From Mesostigma viride (lineage: Eukaryota; Streptophyta; Mesostigmatophyceae; Mesostigmatales; Mesostigmataceae), in contig RPFO01000123.1 in the NCBI GenBank assembly GCA_009746045.1, positions 608,120-672,119 on the forward strand: a DNA stretch of 64,000 nucleotides, read 5' to 3'. The notes beneath the pieces are model-generated. The model searched no databases and was not told the DNA's origin. It worked only from the letters and a program-made list of their open reading frames with translations. The translations under genes were made by a program, and so were the position numbers. Positions 50,235 to 59,537 of this stretch are shown here, in pieces; position 1 is the first letter of the stretch, and every line of letters begins with the position of its first letter.

Positions 50235-51059
50235 TCTTCCCCACTAACCAGGCCACCCCCAGCCGACATTAACGCGTTTGCGTGCTCCATCCTTGGCGCC
50301 GTTGTCATTTCTTAATGACAAGGCGCAAGTTTTGAATCCGCACAACGGCACTGTGCTAATTGCGTGTGTCAATTTTGCGCGGCAAAAAGGAACTCCGTCC
50401 GATCTTGGCCCATCTACCGTCAATCATCTCTCCCGGCGGAAGTCGACAGGATCTTACTTTAGGAGCGAATCGGCTGCTGATCTGAACGCCATGGCGCAAA
50501 GTATCGGATTCGGGGAAATCGGTATATTTAGTATCCAATTAGAAACCAGAGAGGTGAAATAAGAAATAAGTATCACCGAATCCTGAATGAAGGTGGTCAC
50601 ACACTGGTGTGACGTTGACAGGCTAAGGGGCTAATAAGGCGCAAAGTATCGGATTCGGGCCTCTCACTGCCATGGTTAACGGTGCAAAGTTGACATCATG
50701 TTCGAGTAGGATTGAATCCGCATCAAGAAGCTGCGGTTACATAGATTACCCGGCAAACTGGACGGTTAACATAACTGACGCATGCGTAGCCGCGGGAATG
50801 GCCCACGCGGTCCGTTGGCTAGCTCGACAGTCAGACGCGGTCGGTGCCCCTTCGTTCTTTTGCGTTTTAGGCATGCAAGGACGCAGCCGGGGGCCACAAA
50901 AACACCTCGTTGCTGCCGCCATGGTAGCCATGGCGGCAGCAACGGGGTGGGCCGGCGCCCGCGGCAAGGCGGCCGCGGGCCGTCCCCGTTGCTGCCGCCA
51001 CCATTGGTTGTTTAGCGATTTTCAACCATGGAGGAACAAGGCCTAATGACGACTTCCTC
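50235..51059. promoter_or_regulatory. Divergent intergenic region of the outer CACTA gene pair
   Basis: 0.83 kb between the second gene (-, ATG 50234) and TNP2 (+, ATG 51060). GGCGCAAAGTATCGGATTCG occurs twice (about 50494 and 50638). Two strong hairpins lie 80-150 bp before the TNP2 ATG. It probably holds both promoters. Confidence 0.5.
50908..50980. promoter_or_regulatory. Two adjacent hairpins upstream of the outer TNP2 start
   Basis: GTTGCTGCCGCCATGG (50909-50924) pairs with CCATGGCGGCAGCAAC (50928-50943) around a 3-nt loop. GCCCGCGGC (50957-50965) pairs with GCCGCGGGC (50972-50980). A third GTTGCTGCCGCCA copy follows at 50988-51000. The inner element has a different hairpin at the matching place. 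Confidence 0.65.
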
Positions 51060-54000
51060 ATGGAGGGATGGGCCGATGAGTACCGAACTGGGCCTGAGGC
51101 AGCTATGGAATTCGCCCGGAATTTCGATGCTGCTGCAAACAGAGTACATTTGGAGACGCCTTTATACCCAGGATCTAACGTTCCAGCTGTTGTGGCGGCC
51201 CTACAATTGCTAACGCAATGGGGCCAAGGAGGTTGTACTCGGAAGTTCGCGGACGCACAGCTGGCCCTTTTTAGTTCTCTCCTACCACCTGGCAATGTCT
51301 TGCCGGCTTCTGTTGAGGCGGCTAGACGCCTGTTGCGAGACTTGGGCTTGACGTATAAAGTATACGATGCGTGCAAGTGTGACGATTATGTTTACAAAGA
51401 TAAGGATCTCCAGCAGTGCCCAAAGTGCGCCGAACCTCGTTATGAGATATACACAGACACAGACGGCATGGTGATTAATACGAGGAAGCCCTATCGGCAA
51501 GTCAGAGTTTTTTCTTTGCTGGACAGGGTTCGGGGCTGGTTCAGAATGGAGAAGATGTCAATGGCACTGAGGTATATGCAGGAGAGAAAGAAAACAAGGA
51601 TGCAGATTCGCCGACGCGGACTGTCGACGGAGTCAAAGGTTCGTAATCCATAGCCTCTACATCTGGCCATTGCTTGTTTTTTTTTTTATCTTTGCTTGCC
51701 GATAGAGTTACACAACGCCGCGTTACTTTGGTATGTAGAGCTAGAACGTTAGTAACCCCCGGGTTGGTCAGTACGCCGTACGGAGCCGCAAAAATACGGG
51801 AAAACGTACACTGCATGAAGGCCTCCGCCGTATATACGCGTACTTTACTTCAGAATACGCGGTTTGGACTTAGAATTTTTCGGGGGTACCAGCGGGCAGC
51901 GGGCACTGGCGCGGTGCCCAGGTTCTGGGCGCGGCGCGTTCACTGCACATTTGAGATTTTTACTACTAGAAGTAGATGCGTACAGTTCTTTCCATAAAGC
52001 GCAAGGCTTGCAAAATCTTTGGCCGGTAGGAGACAGCTAGGACTAGGTGCATAACGCATAATGCCAGCAAATACCAGCTGTGCTACTGACGGTGTAATGC
52101 AATATAGCGACGACGAGGCCAGTGCGACTGTGCGATAGTGTGCAGCCATTTAATTTCGATTTGCAGCCATGCCGAAGAAAGGGCCTAAATGGGATTTCGT
52201 TGTCGAGAAGAAAGAAGCAGTCACAGATGCTGTTAGTAACACAACGCAGTATGTGTCGAGGATGTTCTGCTCATTTTGCAACAAGAACTTCTCCTACAAG
52301 GCGGGGCCAATCAGCGTATTCCGAGTCCGTGCACACTTTGCCGGAATCGCAGGGGAAGGGATGTTACCCTGCGACAAAATCCCACCGAATATCCGGAGCA
52401 GGTTTCTCAGGATTGCTAACAACAAGTTGCAGAGGTCAGACGCCAAGAAGCATCACAATTTGAACAGGGCAATGGCGGAGATGGGAGGGGCTGCGCCGGC
52501 TGTCTTGTCGTCGGTTCCCAGCAAAGGCCAGCTGAGCATCACCAAATGGCTGGTTCCCGTCGACGAACAAGGTGTCCAGCTGCTGGCTGCCGAATTTTTT
52601 ATCGAGAACGGCATTGCCTTCAATGCGGCTGAGAGCGCCTCTTTCAAGCAGATGGTGGCCGGCATGATCCAGTACAAAGGAGCTTGTTGTGGGATCCTTG
52701 AGAGCATGGTCCTTAGTTGTGTCTTATGTCCTCTCATGCATTATACATGTATAGTGGATGGCTTTCCTTACAATTAACTAATTAATTGATTCCTTACAGT
52801 TCCCGTTGCAGTCTGCTCCCCCCAGCATTTAACAAATCATAATCAGATAGGATTGCAGGGCATAAATTAATGGAAGATGTTAATAAATAAGCATATACAC
52901 CAAATTTCAGTTGCAATAACTGCATGACCATCATCAAGGAGCGTGCTAATTGGGTGACTGACAATTGGACCACAAAAACTGTCGCGTATTTTACCGCCGC
53001 GTATTTTACACCCCCCACGTATAATACGCGTATTTTAGGTCCGCGTATTATACCCCGTACCCGTATTTGCCAACCCGGAGTAACCCTGAATCTTGCTATT
53101 GAATCTTGCCTGGCAAGGTCAGTGTCGTGTTAAGTGATGTATCTGTATTTCTTACCGTTGCTTCAATGCATTCTCTGTGGTTTGTTCTTTCCTTGCCTGT
53201 TTCTTTTTGCAGACTGTCCGGCTGTACAACATGTAAAAAATCTTTACCCGCAGTTTCGTACTGAGCTGCGTAATCTTATATTCGGGATGGCGGTTGACGG
53301 AGTGTGTCCGCGTAGCTTTATGGGAAACTATTCTTGCTGGCCAGCTTTTATGGCTTGCTACAATTTACCTGAGTGGGTATTTGTCAACAAGAACTTCTCA
53401 CCTATGGTTCTGCTGATAAGTGCCGCCAAGGGCAAGGCTCCAAAAAGAATGCAGGTGTACTGGGAGTTGGCGGTTGATGAGCTTGTGGCGATGTGGAATG
53501 GTTTTTATGTATGCGACATCGTGGATGACCAGGGCGGCCAGTTACAACCTGTGCGCCTGCAGGCGCTCCTACTGTGGGTAATCCACGACTACCCAGCTTT
53601 TGCAAAGTCACTAAACATCCCAGATGCTGGATACTGCGGCTGCATGTTACATGGGCCAGAATGGGAAGCAACTTTTTTTTCCAATGGGAAGCTTGTGTAC
53701 TTAGGGCACTCTACGCTTTTGAAGGAAGGTGACCCTGCGCGACCATCCGGGACTGGAGCTGCCCCTCCAGAAATGGATTATGATGGGTACCTGAAATATT
53801 GTCGGGAAGAGTTGGGGGTGCAACCTGAAATATTCGGCAAGCTGCCGTACTGGACCAAGCTGTTAATTCGACATCTGGTGGATGAATTTCACCTTGGCCC
53901 GAACTGCCTGCTCCGGATAGTCAACTGCACCAGCGGTAAGTAGCACGCGACAGTGTTCTTTTTTTTTCTAGTGTGCAGTTTGTAAACTTTGTCATATGCA

Positions 54001-57000
54001 AGGGACAAATTTTTGTTACATACTTGTTGATTGATTATTGATTGTGCGTTTCGTTGATATTGTGTTGTCCTTTGTGGCCTTTTTTATTATGTGCAGGGAA
54101 AGCTCATACCCTGCTGTTCGAGCAAGGCTGCAACAACTGGGCCTTAATCAGGAGCTCTGGGTTACCACGGAAGAGGTGGAGAAAGTGGCGAAGAACGGTG
54201 TCCGGACAATAAGCATTAAAAAAAACTCTCGACATCCACCATGTCAACTCACGTCGGAGGAGAAAGCGGCCACCCGTGGTATGTCTGTGGATGTGTATAT
54301 GCTTTTTTATTGGAATTGGTTTGGATGTTGTTTGTTGGTATTTTATATAAGTGTTTCATGTTGTCATCTGCCAAGATTGCTTAATTGCTGTGTTGGTCCA
54401 TAGATCCCATGACGTAGTCCACTGTCATTAGAGATTTCTGTGTACCACATCAAACCAAGTGCCCTTGTTAGGGTAAACATGTTGCTTGTAAGACTTCCTT
54501 TCATTTTTTCAATAACTATTTATGGGGTTAGTGTCAGGATTTGCCGGAGCATTTGGGCTGACAGTGTTTGGCCACTCTGAGAATTCGCCTCTGACATAAT
54601 TTTCTAATCAAATTGTCAATGTGATCGTTTACATCTGTGTATCATACCATGTTTCTGTTGAATGCAGAGGTGGAAAAGGCGTTCGACCGCCTCCCAGACT
54701 ATGTGCCTGGGCGGTACCACGGACTAGCCGCTGACGGGAAAAGCGATGAGACGATGAAAACAAGTGACAAAAACAAGTACTGTGCTTGTTGTTGCCGGTC
54801 GTGTTGCGCAATCGTTTGCATCCGGATGCCCGCGCGGCATTTGTCCAGCTGTCTGTGGCCTTTAATGCTGTATTTTCAGCAAGGTGCCTCACTCAATCGC
54901 AGTTAGTCGAAGTGGGCGAAATGATGGTGCGTGCGGTGGTAGCATTAGAGTGTGTTATGCCAGCGTCAGAAATGTCAAGATCGGTCCATGCTGCATCTCA
55001 CTTGGCGGAACAGATCCGGTATGCTGGCCTGCCTGATGGCCGGAGCATGACATGGGGTGAGCGCCAAATGGCGGTGATTACTTCTGGGCCATTGTCAAAC
55101 AAGAACGTGGAATGCTCCATGGGGAACTTCTTCATGGACTTCGAGGCATTGAACATCCTGAGCTACTTCACGCGCCAGACTGTGTGGGTAAGTTTTTTAA
55201 ACAAACTTCGTGTTTGCTTGGCTGCATGCACATTTCCCATGTTTCAGCGAGTGTTTCTAGCAGGTTAAGTGTATGCAAAACATGTACTTACGTTCTTTTT
55301 TTTCTATTTGGTTCATGTGTTTTTTTTTCAGGGTCAAGGCTTCCCGTCTGTGTGGGACATTCTGGAAACTGATCCGTCCAAGTGTATTCTGCCGAGCAAG
55401 CGCTTTCGTCAACAAGCATATACTCTCTCTGAGGTCGAGCAGCTTGAGGCCTTACAGTTACTCCTGGAATTTGCACTTCAGCATGCAACATACGAGCCCG
55501 GATATGGAATTGAATTCTGGTGAGTTTCTTGTAGAAACCGATGCTACATTTGTACACCCTCGCATTGGCCATTTTAATTCAGTTCAGCCGAAAGGAGGGT
55601 GTAATCTTGCAACGCATGTACATAGGATTATCATATGTTTCCTGCATTCTTCTGATTTGCTTACTCGTGCTTAATGTGGTTGATTTTCTAGATTTCACAG
55701 TGACATTCTTATGTCCTTGTCTACACGCAATATCTGGTTGTGCATGCAATGATGAAGATGCTTTTTTTCACTATGTTGATAATTGTATGAAGTGGGACAA
55801 CTATGTTAATTGTATGTTTAATTGATTTTGCAATGTGATGTACTTGCCTATGTTGTCACTTGCAGGCGTCGGCTCGTTCACGTTGGCAACCTGGCCTGGC
55901 TTAAGCAGTGGATCACGCAAAACCAGGAGCCACGCCTCCCCACGATGATTACGGCGGCGGTGTGTGGCATGGAGCCTGCTTGTGACGAGCATGACTCAAT
56001 CCACATCAATGGCAGCAATTACCGAACTGCAGTCGCCGACCTTCGACAAACTGTTCGCCATCGCAACTCAGGAGTAATGGTTTATGGTAAAGAGGGGGTT
56101 AGGTATGGCCGCATCACACACATTCTGCATAGTTTCCTCCGTGCCCCGACGGAAGGATGGAGTAGGCAAGTTCTTTTAAAGGTCGCTCTGTTTGATGTCG
56201 GTTCTGTGAAAGAGCTCCCTTTAGAGGGATTGACGCTTATACCTTTAGGGGAGCGAGCGCCCAAGCAGGATGCTTTAGTCCTTCCCGGGAGTGTATGTTC
56301 AGTTGGTTTTGTAGTTGATCCAGAGTATGCACCTGAGATAGCCATCGTGCACTGTAAATTGCCGTGGCAAATGGTAAAGGAAACGTGTAGTGCAGCCCAG
56401 CATGTATTATCCCGTGCTGCAGGTGCTCAGCTGAGAACCACAGACGTGTATGCTGATATGAACCTGCAGCGCAAGGTGACACTGTGTGTTAAGCGAAGAG
56501 ACATGACAACACGAGGTCGTTCACAAGGTAATCGCACTGCACCCATAGATCCACAAGCAACCACTGCACGCATGGCTGCGGAGCCACAAGCAACCACTGC
56601 ACCTAATCGCTCACGTGGCAAGCGCACTGTTGGCACATTGGTAGAGCCACAAGCAACCACTGCACCAAGTCGCTCACGTGGCAAGCGCACTGTTGGCACA
56701 TTGGTAGAGCCACAAGCAACCACTGCACCAAGCCGCTCGCGTGGCAAGCGCACTGCGGACACATTGGTAGAAACACACACAGCCGCTGCACCAAACCGCT
56801 CGCGTGGCAAGAGCATTGCTGGCAAGTCCATGGCAGCGGCTAGTGGCAGCGCATCAAGCCCTGATGACATTGCTAGTGATTTGTCGCTGAGCAGCGACGG
56901 TGAGGCATGCATTCCCACACAAAGGAGAAGTGAGAGGCAACGTGTGGTAGTAAATTATGCGGACTCTGACAGTGCTGCATACACTGATGAGGAGTGGGAT

Positions 57001-57003
57001 TGA
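51060..57003 (+). CDS. Outer CACTA TNP2 transposase, six exons
   Basis: Exons 51060-51638, 53213-53935, 54097-54278, 54668-55187, 55332-55519, 55866-57003 have GT-AG introns at the same places as the inner gene. Exon 1: LLPPGNVLPASVEAARR, YKVYDACKCDDYVYKD, CPKC, VRVFSLLDRVRGWF. Exon 2: AVDGVCPRSFMGNYSCWPAF, YNLPEWVFV, VIHDYPAFAKSLNIPDAGY. Exon 4, DUF4218-like: LPVVLRNRLHPDARAAF, PASEMSRSVHAASHLAEQIR, NKNVECSM. Exon 6, DUF4216-like: SIHINGSNYRTAVADLRQ, NSGVMVYGKEGVRYGRITHI; four PQATTAP...RSRGKRT repeats; acidic C-terminus. There are frameshifts near 51590 (exon 1) and 54780 (exon 4), so as read it is broken. Two TGTAA motifs (57021, 57037) follow the stop. Confidence 0.85.
51750..53088 (+). 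mobile_element. hAT-type element remnant in intron 1 of the outer TNP2
   Basis: The candidate ends share CCGGGTTGG close to the termini: left AACCCCCGGGTTGG, right (inverted) CAGGGTTACTCCGGGTTGG. TATAATACG-type subterminal sequence matches the hAT element at 15369. An exact 8-bp duplication was not found. It contains the N-terminal part of a hAT transposase. Confidence 0.6.
52169..52777 (+). pseudogene. hAT transposase N-terminus (BED-type zinc finger), truncated
   Basis: ATG 52169 (MPKKGPKWDFVVEKKEAVTD). CSFCNKNFSYKAG, RVRAHFAGIAGEGMLPC is a BED-like zinc finger of hAT and host-derived proteins. FFIENGIAFNAAESASFKQM and VAGMIQYKG is the start of the DUF659-like hAT region. After QYKG the family pattern is lost and the frame ends at 52777. 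The catalytic and dimerisation parts are missing, so this is a remnant. Confidence 0.7.
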
Positions 57004-57020
57004 TTATATTCCTAATATAA

Positions 57021-57041
57021 TGTAATGATGGATTGATGTAA
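57021..57041 (+). terminator. Candidate poly(A) signals of the outer TNP2 gene
   Basis: TGTAA at 57021-57025 and 57037-57041, 18-38 nt after the TNP2 stop codon. TGTAA is the usual poly(A) signal of green algae. Confidence 0.4.
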
Positions 57042-57129
57042 CTTTTTGTGTGCTTGTCACACTTATATTTATTTATTTCCAATGAACATGTGTGTCGACT
57101 GCATCATTTCTGCATCCACATATAATGCA

Positions 57130-57603
57130 TAAGTGTCCTGTCTTCATGCACTTGAGAGTTCTCAAGTGTCATGCTCAGTGTCCTGATTTTCCTGATTTTT
57201 TGTGCCATGCTAAGTGTCCTGATTTTCCTGATTTTTTGTGCCATGCTAAGTGTCCTGATTTTCCTGATTTTTTTCTGATTCAGCGGGAAAATCTCAAGAT
57301 CTTGAGATTTTTTGTGTTGTTTCGACATTTTTCTCAGGATCTCAGGATTTTCTCAGGATTCTCAGTGTTTCTCAGTGTTTCGCGAGACGCATCTCAGGCA
57401 CTTCTCAGGATTCTCAGGAGGAAGTCCTGATATAATATCAGGAATCCTGAGAAAATCTCAGTTTTTCTCAGGATTTCTCAGGACATCTTGAGAAAAAAAT
57501 CAGGATATCTCAGGAAATCCTGAGAAAATCTCAGGAATCCTGAGAAAAAAATCAGGAAATCTCAGGATTCCTGAGAAAAATCTCAGAACCCGACTTCCTA
57601 GTG
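57130..57603. repeat. Right subterminal and terminal repeats of the outer CACTA
   Basis: Three copies of a ~40-bp unit (ATGCTAAGTGTCCTGATTTT) at about 57170-57275, then dense TCTCAGGA/TCCTGAGA repeats to the inverted end CCGACTTCCTAGTG. Confidence 0.88.
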
Positions 57604-57605
57604 TA

Positions 57606-58760
57606 TTTCGACAGGGCGCCCATCCGGATCCTGGAGCTTTTGTTTTATGGGATCGTATTCCTCCCTTTTCGACCTGTGCCAGCGCCTCCAATGCCATACT
57701 AAATGCTTCCGCAGCCAGTCTGACGGCCAGTTCCAGCCCCGTGCACAGCTGACCTGTCTGGCTGGACGCGACCGCGCCGTCAGCTTGCCGCCCTCTTTTC
57801 CATCCTTCAGCGCAGTGCCATTGACGTCTGGCGCCCCATCCCCCTGACCGAATCCACCCTCCTCCTCCACCTCCAAGAAGCCATCTCACAGCACGTGACG
57901 CCCCTAGCTGCAGATGTGGCAGCTGTGAGTCGCACGCTGGCTGCTGAGCTCCCCACCATCCCCACCGCCACCGCCACCCTCCTCGCCTCCCCCCCCCCCC
58001 CCGGCTCCGCCTCCACCGACTCCATCACCGCCCAGCTCCGCGACATCGACTAGCGTCTTAAGGACAATGCCATCGCCATCGAGGTCCTGCAGAACACCGC
58101 AGGCCTCACCGCCCAGGCGGTGAAGCCTGACATTGCCGCCAAGCCAGCCCCTAGCTGCTGGCCTGGCCGGCGATGCTCCTCCCATCAGGCCATCACGACC
58201 TGGGCGGACATGCTTAAGCAACACACCACCTCCACCACCTCCGCCGTCGCAGCCCAGCTCCAACGCCGGGCAGACGCTTGACCTCCGCGAGGAGGCCGAG
58301 CTCGCCAAGCGCAGCCTCAACGCCATACTCAAGAACTTCGACATGGAGGAAGGTGAGAATTCCGAGAAGCTTGCACGTGCGTTTGAGAGAGAAATCCTTG
58401 CACGCATGGGCCTCCTTGGTGAGATTAAGCTGACCGCCCACCGCCTCCCCCGCGCGCGGGGTAAGGCAGGGGCGCCTCCGCTTCTTCTCATCTTTGAGAG
58501 CCCAGCGGACAAGATTTCGTTTCTCAGACACCGCAAGCGGCTCGAGAACACTCCCTTCACCGTGGACGACGACTTGACCCTGGCGCAGCAACACCGTGAC
58601 GGCGACGGGAGCTATGGCCGACCTACCTCCAGCTCCGGCAGACCAAGGCGGGCCAGCCGGTGTACTGGAAGGGGGCGGCGCCATCTACGTCGGCCACAAG
58701 CCCTGGCACGCGACCCCCTCGACCACCGCGGCCCCAGCGACTCCAGAAGCCCCAGCCTAG
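57606..58760 (+). pseudogene. LINE B ORF1, 3' part
   Basis: It resumes where 17705 stopped: YFDRAPIRILELLFY joins NRPG with the TA counted once. Frames then shift several times. Blocks include QHVTPLAADVAAVSRTLAAE, DLREEAELAKRSLNAILKNF, DMEEGENSEKLARAFEREIL, HRLPRARGKAGAPPLLLIF and HKPWHATPSTTAAPATP, with TAG at 58758-58760. It has the L1 ORF1 RRM-plus-C-terminal layout, but no single frame spans it. Confidence 0.75.
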
Positions 58761-59209
58761 GCGAATACAGCAGCAGTAGTGTACAATAGTTAGATGTCCA
58801 GTGGCCTTGTACATGCCCGCCTACTACAGGCACTATACCAGCTGAGGCCTAGCCTTTTTAGTCATGTACATGTGTGCCTATGATGAGCCACCCTCCAGAT
58901 GATGCCTAGCTTTATTTAACTATGCAGTGCCCATGCAGGGAGTCACTCTCTGCTGAGAAGCCATGCCCTATAGCTCTTGTATAGCCATGATGATCTTCCC
59001 CCATGCACATGACATGCTCCCCTAGCTTAGCTGGGCATAGCGTGATAGATCATGAGGGTGCAGGTGCCCTGGTGCACCTAGAGCAAGGGTAGCTTACATT
59101 CCCACCCTTGCATGAAGTAGCCTAGAATGTATTAAAAGCCATATGCCCCTTCTCAGGGATATGTGCTACATTTACTCCCAACGGAGTGATTATTTAATTA
59201 ATTAATTAT
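58761..59209 (+). repeat. LINE B 3' UTR and tail
   Basis: Matches the LINE A 3' UTR (about 3900-4371). It ends ACTCCCAACGGAGT and TTAATTAATTAATTA. The tail joins the inverted tail of LINE E directly. Confidence 0.8.
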
Positions 59210-59537
59210 CAACATCACTCCGTTGGGAGTAGATGTAGCACATAGCCCTGAGAAGGGGCATATGGCTTTTAATTAATACATTCTAGGCTACTTCATGCAA
59301 GGGTGGGAGTGTAAGCTACCCCTGCTCTAGGTGCACCAGGCCGCACCTGCACCACCATACTGTCTCAGGTTCAACCCGCCTAAGGGGGGGATCCTGGCAC
59401 GGGGGAGGAAGATCATCATGGCTATTATACAAAAACTAGAGCGTGGCATCTCAGCAGAGAGCAGCTCTCTGCATGGGCACAGCATAACTAAATAAAACTA
59501 GGCATCATCTGGAGTGTGGCACATCATAGGCACACAT

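Larger units (their letters stand above)
17706..57603. mobile_element. Outer CACTA (EnSpm-type) DNA transposon, 39.9 kb with nested insertions
   Basis: The ends are CACTAGGAAGTCGG (17706-17719) and its inverted copy ending TAGTG at 57603. A 2-bp target duplication TA (17704-17705, 57604-57605) flanks it, and the empty site GGCTATTTCGAC keeps LINE B ORF1 in frame. Both ends carry dense subterminal TCCTGAGA/TCTCAGGA repeats, as in plant CACTA elements. It encodes a TNP2 transposase (+, 51060-57003) and a divergent second gene (-, starting 50234). Insertions inside it include copia 2, the inner CACTA and an hAT fragment. Without these three the element is about 18.9 kb. Two frameshifts in TNP2 suggest it is no longer autonomous as read. 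Confidence 0.9.
17284..59209 (+). mobile_element. LINE 'B' (ORF1-only), split by the 39.9-kb CACTA element
   Basis: The 5' end CCACGAGCCACGAGG is at 17284 and the TTAA tail ends near 59209. The parts are 17284-17705 and 57604-59209, about 2.0 kb in total, the same architecture as LINEs A and E: leader, ORF1, 3' UTR with the AGAATGTATTAAAAGCCAT block and an ACTCCCAACGGAGT tail. There is no RT. The CACTA insertion falls in ORF1, and joining the flanks restores the frame. Confidence 0.8.
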
